Assembly: GCA_050013415.1 (NCBI GenBank)
Contig: JBEKFH010000001.1
Coordinates: 9,810-73,809, forward strand
DNA: 64,000 bases
Source: Palsa-506 sp050013415
GTDB lineage: Bacteria > Actinomycetota > Actinomycetes > Streptosporangiales > Streptosporangiaceae
Direction of reading: 5' to 3'
In this document: positions 24,599-33,771 of the stretch, piece after piece
How the letters are laid out: every line of letters begins with the position of its first letter
Position numbering within the stretch: position 1 is the stretch's first letter
Translations under genes and position numbers: made by a program
The notes under the pieces: generated by a model
The model's input: the letters and a program-made list of their open reading frames with translations, nothing else
Database searches by the model: none
What the model was told of the DNA's origin: nothing

Positions 24599-24691
24599 GA
24601 TCGCGACCCGCACGGTGAACAGGGCGACGACGGGCAGCAGCATGGCCCGGGCCGGCCGGCTGGTCGAGCGGAGCGGGCGGCTGCGCGCTCC

Positions 24692-24704
24692 TAGACTGGG
24701 CAGG
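24692..24704 (+). promoter_or_regulatory. Leaderless-type -10 element before the SARP gene
   Basis: tagact (24692-24697) matches TANNNT and is followed by six bases and then the GTG start at 24704. This spacing places the transcription start at the start codon, the pattern of leaderless actinobacterial genes. No Shine-Dalgarno sequence is present. Confidence 0.5.
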
Positions 24705-27700
24705 TGAGCATCGCCCTGACCCTGCTTGCGGATGTGTGCTGGCGGGGGCGACCGGTCGCGGGCGATCGCCCGCAGGCGCTGCTTGCTGCGCTGGCGGCGC
24801 GCGATTGCCGACCAGTGCGGCCGGAAGAGCTGATCGGGCTCGTCTGGGGAGACGACGCGCCGACCAATGGCCTGAAGAGCCTGCAGGTGCTGGTGTCGCG
24901 GGCCAGGAACGCTTGCGGTGCTGATGCCATCGTCCGGGCAGGCGCCGGGTACCGGCTGGGCGCCGCGCCGGGAGAGGTCGACAGCGGCAGGCTTGCGGAG
25001 CTCGTTCGCGCCGCCGCGGCCGAGCTTGACCGGGACGCGGCGGCCGCCGAAGGGCTGGCGAGGGAGGCCCTGGCGCTGACGGCCGGCCTGTCCGGGACCG
25101 CTGACGGGGACGACGGGCCGCTGGCGGAGGTCCGGCGGGCCGCGGCCGCGGATGCAGCCACCGCGCGGGTGGTCCTGGCCCGGGCGTTGAGCCGGGCGGG
25201 TGCGCACGCGGCCGCTCTGCCGCTGCTCGAGGCAGCGCACGCGCAGTCGTCCCATGACGAGGCGGTGCTGGCGGATCTGCTGCGCAGCGAGGCCGCTGTC
25301 AGCGGCCCGGCAGTAGCGCTCGAGCGTTTCGAGCGGTATCGCCGGGATCTGCGCGACCGGCTCGGCGCGGATCCCGGTGAGCTGCTGCAGCGCACGTACC
25401 GGAGACTGCTGGCACTCGACCGCCCGGTCCGCCGCGGGGTGCGCTATGACGCGACCGAGCTGATCGGCCGGGAGCGCGACCTGTCACAGCTGCGTGCGCT
25501 GATGGCCAGTGCGCGGGTGGTGTCCATCGTCGGCGCAGGCGGCCTGGGCAAGACGCGGCTGGCGCACGCGCTCGCCCGGGACGCGGCGCAGCCGGTGGTG
25601 CACTTCGTCGAGCTGGCCGGCGTCACCGCGGCCGAGGATGTCGCGGTCGAAGTCGGTTCCGTCCTCGCCGTCCGCGACTCGGTCAGCGGCCGCCGTGCCC
25701 TGACGGCCGAGCAGCGGGCCGATATCAGGGCGCGGATCGCACAGCGGCTTGCGCAGTCCCCGAGCCTGCTGGTGCTCGACAACTGCGAGCACCTGATCGA
25801 GGCGGCCGCGGAGCTCACCGCCTTCCTGGTCTGGGCTGCACCCGATCTGCAGGTGCTTACTACCAGCCGCGCTCCGCTGGCGATCGCCGCCGAGCGCGTC
25901 TACCCGCTCGGTGAACTGCGGACAGGCGACGCGGCGCAGCTGTTCCGCGAGCGGGCGGTCGCTGCGCGGCCGAGCGTCCGTCTCGCCGAGCAGGCCGTGG
26001 CCAGTATCGTCAGCCGGCTGGACGGCCTGCCGCTGGCGATCGAGCTCGCTGCTGCGCGGGTACGCGCCATGTCGGTCGAGGAGATCGACCGCCGCCTCGG
26101 GGACCGGTTCGCGTTGCTGCGCGGCGGCGACCGAAGTGCTCCCGACCGGCACCAGACCCTGCTCGCGGTTATCGAGTGGTCCTGGAACCTGCTGGACGCT
26201 GGCCAGCAGCGCGCGCTGCGGCGGCTGGCGCTGTTCCATGACGGTTTCACGCTTGAGGCGGCGGAGACCGTGCTCGGCGCCAGTGCATTCGACGCGGTCC
26301 GCGGCCTCGTCAGCCAGTCGCTGCTAAACGTCAGGGAAACCCCGGCCGGGATCCGCTACCGGATGCTGGAAACGGTGCGCGAGTTCGGCCGGCTGCAGCT
26401 CGCGGCGGCCGGGGAGGAGTCCAGTGCCCGCGCCGCCCAGCGCAGCTGGGCCGTCGGCTACGCGTCCGCCCATCAGGCGGGCATAACAAGCGCCGGCCAG
26501 TTCGCGGCGATCGACGCGCTCAGCGCCGAGGAGACCAACCTGGCCGACGAACTGCGCGGCGCGATCGCCGACGAGGACCGCGACTCTCTCGTGCGGCTGC
26601 TCGCCGCGCTCGGGCTGTTCTGGATGATGCGCGGCGAGCACCTCCGGCTGATCGTCCTGGCCGGGGCGGTCGCCGAGGCGGTCCGTGGCTGGGTGCCGCC
26701 GCCCGATCTGGCGAACGCCGCCCGGGCAGCGGCTGCGATCACCCTCAACAACGCGATGATGATGGGGGCCAGCGAGGCTGACGGGCCGCTGATGGTCCTG
26801 CTGCGCAAGGTGGGCCCCGATCCGGGCGGCGATGGGCACCTCTCGGGCCTGGTCCGGGTGCTGCTCGCCTGCGACTCGGCCGGGACCGGCAGTTTTCCGC
26901 GCCGGCTCGCGGAGCTCGCCGCCGACGCCGACCGGCGCACGGCGGCCGCTGCCAGCCAGTGGCTTGGTCACGAGCGCGAGAACGCCGGCGATCCGGCAGG
27001 CGCGATCGAGGCCGCCCAGCGCGTGCTGGCCCTGGTCCGCGACGAGGACGGCCCGTGGTCTCGCGCTATGCCGCACGGCCTGCTGGCCGAGCTGACCATG
27101 CAGGTCGGTGACTACGCGGCGGCGGTCGAGCATGCCCTGACAGCGCTGCCGGTGATGCAGCGGATCGGCGCGAGTGATGACGAGCGGCAGCTGCGCACTC
27201 TGATGGTGTTCTGCGCGATCGGCGAGGGGCGTCTCGCGGACGCGGCGGAGGAACTCGGCCGGATGGAGCAGATCGATTCGAGCGCCACGGCCTTCGGCTG
27301 GGCCGCCTTCCGGCTGGTAGGCCGGGCCGAACTGGCGCTCGCCTCAGGTGACCCAGGTGCGGGCCTGAAGCTGTACCGGGAGGGCTCGGCCTGGATGCGC
27401 GAGGTGCAGCTGCCAGGAGTCGGCCGCACCGGCACGGAGCCGTGGGCACTGTTCGGTGAAGCGCTGGAGCTGAGCGCACTGGCCCGCTACGCGGCAGGCG
27501 ATGATGTCGCGCACGGGGAAGCTCTGTTCCGCGTCTGCCGGACGGGCGCGCTGCGGGTGATGACCTCCGATAACCCGCACCTTGACTATCCCGCATCGGG
27601 ACTGGTGCTGTTCGCTCTGGGGGCGTGGAGCCTGCTGCGCCGGGCCGCGCCGGCCGAGGACGCGCTGCGGCTGCTCGCCCTCGCCGACCTGTTCGCCTAT

Positions 27701-27859
27701 AACCGCATGGTGCCCACGATGCGGTGGGAGCGGATCACGCCCGAGGCCGAGGCAGCGGCGCCTGGCCTGCTCGCCCGGCTGCAGGCCGAGTACCGTGACT
27801 GCCCGCAACCGGGCCTGCTGGCACAGGCCCGGCTCGCGGTCGAGCGGCTTCCCGGCTGA
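24704..27859 (+). CDS. SARP-AfsR family transcriptional regulator
   Basis: 1051 residues. The N-terminal winged-helix DNA-binding region (RPVRPEELIGLVWGDD, LKSLQVLVSRARNA) and a BTAD domain (to ~residue 240, ending DPGELLQRTYRRLL) define a SARP. Then come an NB-ARC-type ATPase with GAGGLGKTRLAHAL and LLVLDNCEHLIEA, and a C-terminal TPR-like half. Such AfsR-like proteins activate antibiotic operons by binding direct repeats spaced 11 bp apart. A matching repeat lies upstream of the first operon (134-154). The GTG start has a leaderless promoter arrangement. It is the best candidate for cluster-situated activator, together with the LAL protein at 17328. Confidence 0.9.
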   Translation: MSIALTLLADVCWRGRPVAGDRPQALLAALAARDCRPVRPEELIGLVWGDDAPTNGLKSLQVLVSRARNACGADAIVRAGAGYRLGAAPGEVDSGRLAELVRAAAAELDRDAAAAEGLAREALALTAGLSGTADGDDGPLAEVRRAAAADAATARVVLARALSRAGAHAAALPLLEAAHAQSSHDEAVLADLLRSEAAVSGPAVALERFERYRRDLRDRLGADPGELLQRTYRRLLALDRPVRRGVRYDATELIGRERDLSQLRALMASARVVSIVGAGGLGKTRLAHALARDAAQPVVHFVELAGVTAAEDVAVEVGSVLAVRDSVSGRRALTAEQRADIRARIAQRLAQSPSLLVLDNCEHLIEAAAELTAFLVWAAPDLQVLTTSRAPLAIAAERVYPLGELRTGDAAQLFRERAVAARPSVRLAEQAVASIVSRLDGLPLAIELAAARVRAMSVEEIDRRLGDRFALLRGGDRSAPDRHQTLLAVIEWSWNLLDAGQQRALRRLALFHDGFTLEAAETVLGASAFDAVRGLVSQSLLNVRETPAGIRYRMLETVREFGRLQLAAAGEESSARAAQRSWAVGYASAHQAGITSAGQFAAIDALSAEETNLADELRGAIADEDRDSLVRLLAALGLFWMMRGEHLRLIVLAGAVAEAVRGWVPPPDLANAARAAAAITLNNAMMMGASEADGPLMVLLRKVGPDPGGDGHLSGLVRVLLACDSAGTGSFPRRLAELAADADRRTAAAASQWLGHERENAGDPAGAIEAAQRVLALVRDEDGPWSRAMPHGLLAELTMQVGDYAAAVEHALTALPVMQRIGASDDERQLRTLMVFCAIGEGRLADAAEELGRMEQIDSSATAFGWAAFRLVGRAELALASGDPGAGLKLYREGSAWMREVQLPGVGRTGTEPWALFGEALELSALARYAAGDDVAHGEALFRVCRTGALRVMTSDNPHLDYPASGLVLFALGAWSLLRRAAPAEDALRLLALADLFAYNRMVPTMRWERITPEAEAAAPGLLARLQAEYRDCPQPGLLAQARLAVERLPG

Positions 27860-27925
27860 TGGCGGCGGCCCCGCCGGGATCGGCAGGCCCGATGAGATGC
27901 GCGGGCCCGCCGAGGTCAGGGGGCG

Positions 27926-28783
27926 CTACATGCGCCGCCGGTAGCTCCGCACCGACAGCGGCGCGAAGACCGCGATCACCGCCAGGCATGCGAGCAGCGT
28001 CCAGCCCGCCTCGCCGGTGACGACGCCGTGGTCAGCCAGGGCGCGGGTGGCGGACACCAGGTGCGAGACCGGATTGATCTTGACGAACCCCTGCAGCCAG
28101 CCCGGCAGGGTGGTCACCGGCACGAACGCGTTGGACAGGAACGTGAGCGGGAACAGGAACAGGAACGAGATGCCCTGCACACTCCGGGCGCTCTTGGCGA
28201 TGGTACCGATGAAGGTGAAGATCCAGGCCAGCGCCCAGCCGGTGAAGATCGCCAGCACGATCGCGCCGAGCACGCCGAGGACGCCCCCGCCCGGACGATA
28301 ACCGATGATCACGCCCATCACGAACGTCAGGCCGGCCGCGATCAGGTAACGCACCAGGTCCGCGACCATCGGGCCGGCCAGCGGGGCGATCCGGGCCATC
28401 GGCAGCGCCTTGAACCGGTCGAAGACCCCTTTCTCCATGTCCTCGCGCAGCTGCACGCCGGTGGACATGCAGGTGGTCAGCACGGTCTGGGCGACGATGC
28501 CGGGGATCAGCAGCGGCAGGTAGCTGTGCACGTTGCCGGAGATCGCGCCGCCGAAGATATAGGCGAACATCGCGGTGAACAGCAGTGGCTGCAGTGTGAC
28601 GTCGAAGAACTGCTCCGGGTTGCGCCGCATCTTCTTCAGCGCGCGCCAGGCCATGATCAGCGTCTGGCTGATCGTCTCGGCACCGGTGGTGCGCGGGCGA
28701 GTGCGGGCAACGGCGGCGGCCGGGTCGACGGTGCGAAGCTGCGCGTTACCGGCGGGCGGCAAGCCCGCGGTCATGGTAGTCAC
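27926..28783 (-). CDS. ABC-2 type transporter permease (DrrB-like)
   Basis: 285 residues with about six membrane segments. FDVTLQPLLFTAMFAYIFGGAI and LLIPGIVAQTVLTTCMSTGVQLREDMEKGVFDRFKALPMAR are the typical ABC-2 signature of daunorubicin-resistance-type permeases. The GTG start overlaps the ATPase stop by GTGA, so permease and ATPase are coupled. It is likely an exporter for the peptide product or for self-resistance. Confidence 0.87.
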   Translation of the reverse strand: MTTMTAGLPPAGNAQLRTVDPAAAVARTRPRTTGAETISQTLIMAWRALKKMRRNPEQFFDVTLQPLLFTAMFAYIFGGAISGNVHSYLPLLIPGIVAQTVLTTCMSTGVQLREDMEKGVFDRFKALPMARIAPLAGPMVADLVRYLIAAGLTFVMGVIIGYRPGGGVLGVLGAIVLAIFTGWALAWIFTFIGTIAKSARSVQGISFLFLFPLTFLSNAFVPVTTLPGWLQGFVKINPVSHLVSATRALADHGVVTGEAGWTLLACLAVIAVFAPLSVRSYRRRM

Positions 28784-29814
28784 TGGACCTCCAGAACGGT
28801 CTCGTGGCCGGCGTCGGCCTCGGACGTACCTGTTCCGGCCGGGTGCGGATCGTCTCCGTCTCCGGCGCCGGTGATGGCGCCGCGGCCGGTGATGGCGAAG
28901 AAGACCTCGTCGAGGGTCGGCTTGTCCACATTCACCGAGGTGATTGCCACTCCCGCCTGCCGGAACCCGATCAGCACGTCGGCAGCCCGGTCGGCGGTGT
29001 CAAGCGGCACGTTCATCCGCCCCGACTCGGGCGTCAGGACGGGCTCGGCGCCTGCGATCTTCCGGACGACCTGCACGGCGAGTTCCTGATCGGCGCCCTC
29101 AGCCAGCTGCACCTGCAGCGTCGAGTTGCCGACCGACGCCTTCAGCTCGTCGGGTGTGCCCTCGGCCACCTTGCGGCCCCGGTCGATCACCGCGATCCGC
29201 CCGGCGAGCTGGTCCGCCTCGTCGAGGTACTGGGTGGTGAGCAGGACCGTGCAGCCCTCGGCCACCAGGCCGCGGATCGTGTCCCACATCTGCCCGCGGG
29301 TGCGCGGGTCAAGACCAGTGGTTGGCTCGTCCAGGAAAATCAGCGGCGGCCGGGTGATGAGGCTTGCCGCGAGGTCGAGCCGGCGGCGCATCCCGCCGGA
29401 GAACTGCGCGATCGGCTTGTCGGCCGCTTCCTCCAGGTCGAACTGTGCCAGCAGCCGCCGGGCGGCTGCGCGCGCGTCGGCCGACCGCAGGCCCTGGAGA
29501 CGGCCGAACATCCACAGGTTCTCGGTGGCGGTCAGGTCCTCGTCCACCGAGGCGAACTGGCCGGTGACGCCGATCAGCTGGCGGACGCGGTGCGGTTCGC
29601 GGGCCACGTCCACGCCGAATATGCGGGCCTGCCCGGCATCGATGGGCAGTAGCGTGGCGAGCATCTGCAGGGCTGTCGTCTTCCCCGCGCCATTGGGCCC
29701 GAGGACCCCGAAGATCTCGCCCTGCTGTACCTGAAGGTCGATTCCGTCGACCGCGCGGAGCCGGCCGAAGGCCTTGACCAGGCCGACCGCGTCAACGGCT
29801 GTTATATCTGTCAT
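28780..29814 (-). CDS. ABC transporter ATPase (DrrA-like)
   Basis: 344 residues. Walker A is GPNGAGKTT; the Q-loop region is VTGQFASVDEDLT; the signature is FSGGMRRRLDLA; Walker B is LIFLDEPTTGLD. A C-terminal ~100-residue extension is typical of DrrA. The start is taken as ATG 29814 because a -10-like tagcgt lies exactly seven bases upstream on the coding strand (29827-29822), which is a leaderless arrangement. An alternative GTG at 29844 would precede that element. It is the first gene of the ATPase-permease pair. Confidence 0.9.
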   Translation of the reverse strand: MTDITAVDAVGLVKAFGRLRAVDGIDLQVQQGEIFGVLGPNGAGKTTALQMLATLLPIDAGQARIFGVDVAREPHRVRQLIGVTGQFASVDEDLTATENLWMFGRLQGLRSADARAAARRLLAQFDLEEAADKPIAQFSGGMRRRLDLAASLITRPPLIFLDEPTTGLDPRTRGQMWDTIRGLVAEGCTVLLTTQYLDEADQLAGRIAVIDRGRKVAEGTPDELKASVGNSTLQVQLAEGADQELAVQVVRKIAGAEPVLTPESGRMNVPLDTADRAADVLIGFRQAGVAITSVNVDKPTLDEVFFAITGRGAITGAGDGDDPHPAGTGTSEADAGHETVLEVQ

Positions 29815-30020
29815 ACCGAGCACGCTAAGCGGCCACGGTTTCACCGCGGCTACACGGCGGTATCACCGGCTGTCATGGCCGCCGTTCGGTCGGTGACCCC
29901 TGATGAAGCGCGTGATCGCCTCGTCGACGAGGGCGTCGCCCTGAAGCCTCCGACGTTCGAGGTGGCGCCGAGCCGGCCGACTGTAGCGTCCCAGACCTTG
30001 AATGCGCCCGTCTGCGCCCT

Positions 30021-30398
30021 CGGCACCTCATCGCCCAGCGGATTCTCGGAGAGCTCTGGGACAGCCGTGACGGCAGCCTGAGTACCCAGGTCCTACACGA
30101 GTTCTACGCGGTCGCCACCCGCACGCTCACCCCCGCCATGCCCCGGCGCGTGGCCCGCGGGCTGGTCGCCGCCTACGGCGAGTGGTGCGACGTCGCGACC
30201 GAACCCCAGCTGATCGTGGCGGCCAGCCGCCTTGAAGAATCCCGCACCCTGGCCTTCCGGGATGCCCTCGTCGTGGCGGCTGCATTGCGTGCGGGCGCCG
30301 GCCTTTTCCTCTCGGAGGATCTGCAGGACGGCCGCCAATTCGGGCCGCTCTCGGTGGCGAACCCGTTCACCAGGGCTAGCGACCCGAATGGTCGCTAG
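30021..30398 (+). pseudogene. 5'-truncated PIN-domain (VapC-like) gene
   Basis: The frame reads RHLIAQRILGELWDSRDG, then LSTQVLHEFYAVATRTL, and ends with AFRDALVVAAALRAGAGLFLSEDLQDG. These are the second and third acidic motifs of a VapC-type RNase. The N-terminal DTNVLVY-type motif with the first catalytic Asp is missing; in-frame sequence upstream reaches a TGA at 29913 without a start or the motif. The only ATG (30138) would drop half the domain. It is therefore a remnant of a toxin gene, without a recognisable antitoxin. Confidence 0.65.
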
Positions 30399-30470
30399 GC
30401 GGGCCGGCCGGCCTAGGCTAGCATCGGAATATCCCGAATTATGACCCACCAGCCTTGCGGGAGCGCGCCG

Positions 30471-32096
30471 ATGGACGATGACGTGTCCCGCCTGCTGTGC
30501 GGCACGCCCCAGCTCGCGCCCCGCAGCGTGGCGCTGACCTTCGACGACGGCCCCGGCCCCCGGTCTGCCGAGCTGTCCCAGCTACTGCGCGACGAGGGCG
30601 TGCCCGGGACGTTCTTCGTGCTGGGCGAGAGCCTTGCACGGCATGGCGACGTGCTGGACAGCTACCGGGACTGCGGGCACGCGATCGGGCTGCACGGCGA
30701 CCGGCATCGCCCGTTCAGGTCGGCCGGGCACGCGGCCGGCGAGCTCAGCCGGTGCGCGGAGCGGCTCAGCGGCTACCTGGGCGCCGCGGCGTGGTTCCGA
30801 CCGCCGTACGGCATGGGCGACTGGCCGGTTCCCGGCTTCGCCGGCCCGGTCGGCTGGCATGCGCACGGACGGGACTGGGATATCACCTACCGCCGCGGGC
30901 ATACGGTGCACGCCTGCGTGGATGCCATCGCGCAGCGGCTCATCCAGCGCGACGGCGGCATCGTGCTGCTGCACGATTTCGCGCCGGCCTCGGAGTTCAC
31001 CCCGGCCGGGCTGACCGAGGCAGATCTGGACCTGCGGATCCTCGAGATCACGGCGTTGCTGATCGAGCGGCTGCGCGGCGCGGGATTCTCCTTCACCGGG
31101 CTGCCGGAGCCCGCGCAGGCTGCCGAGCCGGAGCCGCCAGCGCGGGTCACCACGCCAGCGCGGGTCACCGCCCCCGCGGGGATGAGCACGCCAGCGGGGA
31201 TGAGCACGCCAGCGGGCATGCCCGCGGCCGAGGACCTGCAGTCCCTGAGGCTGCACCGCGCGACGGCCAGGGCCGCGGGCGGCATCCTCGACCTGGTCGT
31301 GCCGATGCGAGTCGGCGACGGCCCGGCGCTTTTCTGCGCGCATCCGGTGGTGGGCCTGAGCTGGTGCTATCTGGCCCTGCTCCCGCACGTCGATGCCAGC
31401 TACCCGCTGTATGGCCTGCAGGCCCGCGGCCTGCGACGGCCCGAGCCGCTGCCATCGAGCATGCAGGAGATGGCGCGGGACTACGCCGACCAGATCCGGA
31501 TGACGCAGCCGTCCGGTCCCTACCACCTGCTCGGCTGGTCCCTGGGCGGGAACGTCGCCTTCGCGATCGCGGAGGAACTCGAACGCCGCGGCGAGCAGGT
31601 CGGGCTGCTCGTCATCCTGGACTCACGCCTGGACGACCCCGAGACGATGGCGCTGAGCAACGAGCCGTGGATGGTCTACAACCTCATCCTGGCGCAGTTC
31701 GGGTACGTGCCCGCACTGACCCCGGCCGAGCAGGCGCCCGAGGCCCGGATGCTGGAACTGGTGCGCCGCCGGCCGGGCCTGGGGCTTGACGAATGGCCGG
31801 ACCAGCGGGTGCGCGCGCTGCAGCGCGTGATCAAGAACAACGTGGCGGTGGCGCAAGCCCACCAGCCCGGCCGCGTGCACTGCCGCCTGCTGTTCTTCTC
31901 CGCCACCCGCAACCCGCCCGGGCTGGCCGAGAAGCTAGAAAGCTGGCGGTCGTTCGTGGACGGCCCGATCGAGGCGGTCGAGCTGGACTGCGACCACCGG
32001 TACATGCTGCTGCCCGATCCGATCGCACGGATCGGGCCCGCGCTCACCGGCCAGCTGGCGCGCGCTGCCGCGGCCAGCGCAGCGGTCACCGGGTAA
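30471..32096 (+). CDS. Fusion: NodB-type polysaccharide deacetylase + NRPS-type thioesterase
   Basis: 541 residues with two enzymes in one chain. Residues ~15-215 form a CE4 deacetylase: Asp25/Asp26 in TFDDGPGP, metal His75 and His79 in GLHGDRHRP, then FRPPYGMG and a C-terminal IVLLHDF. A repeat-rich linker (residues 223-252) follows. Residues ~265-541 form an alpha/beta-hydrolase thioesterase: FCAHPVVGLSWCY, nucleophile Ser357 in GWSLGGNVAF, the Asp in VILDSRLDD and His509 in DCDHRYML, as in NRPS TE domains. No NRPS here has its own TE, so this may release the peptide in trans. ATG 30471 is preferred (gggag upstream); ATG 30441 is an alternative. Confidence 0.85.
   Translation: MDDDVSRLLCGTPQLAPRSVALTFDDGPGPRSAELSQLLRDEGVPGTFFVLGESLARHGDVLDSYRDCGHAIGLHGDRHRPFRSAGHAAGELSRCAERLSGYLGAAAWFRPPYGMGDWPVPGFAGPVGWHAHGRDWDITYRRGHTVHACVDAIAQRLIQRDGGIVLLHDFAPASEFTPAGLTEADLDLRILEITALLIERLRGAGFSFTGLPEPAQAAEPEPPARVTTPARVTAPAGMSTPAGMSTPAGMPAAEDLQSLRLHRATARAAGGILDLVVPMRVGDGPALFCAHPVVGLSWCYLALLPHVDASYPLYGLQARGLRRPEPLPSSMQEMARDYADQIRMTQPSGPYHLLGWSLGGNVAFAIAEELERRGEQVGLLVILDSRLDDPETMALSNEPWMVYNLILAQFGYVPALTPAEQAPEARMLELVRRRPGLGLDEWPDQRVRALQRVIKNNVAVAQAHQPGRVHCRLLFFSATRNPPGLAEKLESWRSFVDGPIEAVELDCDHRYMLLPDPIARIGPALTGQLARAAAASAAVTG
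31137..31226 (+). repeat. 18-bp tandem repeat, 5 copies, in an interdomain linker
   Basis: Units start at 31137, 31155, 31173, 31191 and 31209; the first two share ccagcgcgggtcacc and the next two share gcggggatgagcacg. They encode five hexapeptides (PARVTT to PAGMST) between the deacetylase and the thioesterase. Confidence 0.9.
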
Positions 32097-32126
32097 CCAG
32101 GCTGCTCGCGGTCACCGGCCTGCCCG

Positions 32127-32882
32127 TCATGCGATATCCCGGGTGAACAGCCGTGACGACAACCCCACGGCCACCGCGGCCAGCCCGGCCAGGATGACGC
32201 CCGCCTCCCAGACGACCTGGGCGCCGACGTGGCCCAGGAAGAGCGTCCGCATGCCATTGGCAGCCCAGGCGAACGGGTTCCACAAGGCGACGTCCCGCAC
32301 CCACAGCGGTGCGACCGAGAGCGGGATCAGCACCCCGGCCAGCAGCGAGAGCGGCTGGGCCACTCCGTTGGTCAGGTTGGCGAGCGCGTTCTCGTTGGGC
32401 ACGAAGATCGCCAGCGCGTACGAGATCGAGACGCCCAGCAGGATCATCATCGCCAGCAGGATCAGCGACAGCAGGAAGTTGGCCGGCGCCATCCGCAGAC
32501 CGAGCACCAGGGCCACCACGGTGATGACGACAGCCTGGAAGCCGATCAGCGCGACGTACATGAGCTCCCGGCCGAGCAGCAGGCCGACCCGGCTGAGCGG
32601 GGTGACCCGGAACCGGGTGATGACTCCCTCGCTCATTGCGCCGAGCAGGGTGAATCCGGAGAAAAGGCCGCCGAACAGGCCCATGGAGCAGAACAGCAGA
32701 GGCACGTAAATCCGAAAGGCAGCGCCGTAGCTGGAGACGTGCAGGACGGACTTAAGGAACGGGGTGAAGAAGAGCAGGTAGGTGACAGGCTGCAGCAGGG
32801 TGGCCGCGACGCCGACCGGGTTGTGAATCAGCTGCCCGGTTTCATACTGAAAGGTCAGCCACGTGTCGCGGGCGAGCTTCAT
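32127..32882 (-). CDS. ABC-2 type transporter permease
   Basis: 251 residues with about six membrane segments. The start MKLARDTWLTFQYETGQLIH follows aaggaaagg. SRVGLLLGRELMYVALIGFQAVVITVVAL and ISYALAIFVPNENAL are conserved with the neighbouring paralogue at 32965, to which most positions are identical. The two permeases and the ATPase at 33772 form a minus-strand operon; together they could make a heterodimeric exporter. It converges with the deacetylase-thioesterase gene, 30 bp apart. Confidence 0.87.
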   Translation of the reverse strand: MKLARDTWLTFQYETGQLIHNPVGVAATLLQPVTYLLFFTPFLKSVLHVSSYGAAFRIYVPLLFCSMGLFGGLFSGFTLLGAMSEGVITRFRVTPLSRVGLLLGRELMYVALIGFQAVVITVVALVLGLRMAPANFLLSLILLAMMILLGVSISYALAIFVPNENALANLTNGVAQPLSLLAGVLIPLSVAPLWVRDVALWNPFAWAANGMRTLFLGHVGAQVVWEAGVILAGLAAVAVGLSSRLFTRDIA

Positions 32883-32964
32883 GGCTGCCTTTCCTTCCTG
32901 ATGTCTCCCGGACCCCGGTGCGCCGGCCTTTCCTGTCCCGGGTGCGCCGGACAGCATGCGCGGT

Positions 32965-33720
32965 TCATGCGATCTCGCGGGTGAACAGCCGTGACGACGC
33001 CAGGACGGCCACCGCGGCCAGCCCGGCCAGGATGGCGCCCGACTCCCAGACGACCTGGGCGCCGAGGTGGCCCAGGAAGATCGCCCGCATGCCATTGGCA
33101 CCCCAGGCGAACGGGTTCCCCAAGGCGACGTCCCGCACCCACAGCGGTGCGACCGAGAGCGGGATCAGCACCCCGGCCAGCAGCGCGATCGGCTCTGTCA
33201 CCCCGTTGGTCACGTTGATGAGCACGTTCACGTTGGGCACGAAGATCGCCAGGACGTAGGAGATCGAGACGCCGATGAGCACCATCATCGACAGCAGGAC
33301 CAGGGTCAGCAGGATGTTGACCAGCGGTACCCGCAGCCCGAAGATGAGGGCCACCACGGTGATGACGACCGCCTGGAAGCCGACCAGCGCGACGTACATG
33401 AGCTCCCGGCCGAGCAGCAGCCCGACGCGGCTGAGCGGGCTGACCCGGAACCGGGCGACGACTCCCTGGCGGATCGCGGCGATCAGCGCGAATCCGGCGA
33501 AAAGACCGCTGAACAGGCCCATGGCGCAGAACAGTGACGGCACGTAGATGCGGTACGCATCGCCATAGCTGGAAGCGTGCATGACCGGCTTGAGGAACGG
33601 GGTGAACAGCAGCAGGAAGGTAATGGGCTGCAGCAGCGAGATCGCGATGCTGACCGGGTTGTGAATCAGCTGCCCGGTTTCATACTGAAAGGTCAGCCAG
33701 GTATCGCGGGCGAGCTTCAT
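32965..33720 (-). CDS. ABC-2 type transporter permease, tandem paralogue
   Basis: 251 residues, the same length as the next gene and nearly identical over long stretches, including the first 22 residues and SRVGLLLGRELMYVAL. Differences concentrate in membrane segments (for example FVPNVNVLINVTNG versus FVPNENALANLTNG). This indicates a tandem gene duplication followed by divergence, possibly to give two non-equivalent halves of one channel. The ATG follows aaaggtaa. It lies between its ATPase and its paralogue. Confidence 0.87.
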   Translation of the reverse strand: MKLARDTWLTFQYETGQLIHNPVSIAISLLQPITFLLLFTPFLKPVMHASSYGDAYRIYVPSLFCAMGLFSGLFAGFALIAAIRQGVVARFRVSPLSRVGLLLGRELMYVALVGFQAVVITVVALIFGLRVPLVNILLTLVLLSMMVLIGVSISYVLAIFVPNVNVLINVTNGVTEPIALLAGVLIPLSVAPLWVRDVALGNPFAWGANGMRAIFLGHLGAQVVWESGAILAGLAAVAVLASSRLFTREIA

Positions 33721-33771
33721 GCCTGTTACCTTTCCGCCCTTTCCGGTCGCCGGCCGGTCAGCAGTCGCCGG

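Noticed and set aside
29875..30081. A 68-codon frame upstream of the PIN remnant, as a possible antitoxin
   Set aside because: No AbrB, RHH or Phd-like pattern and no ribosome site. It overlaps the PIN frame in another phase.
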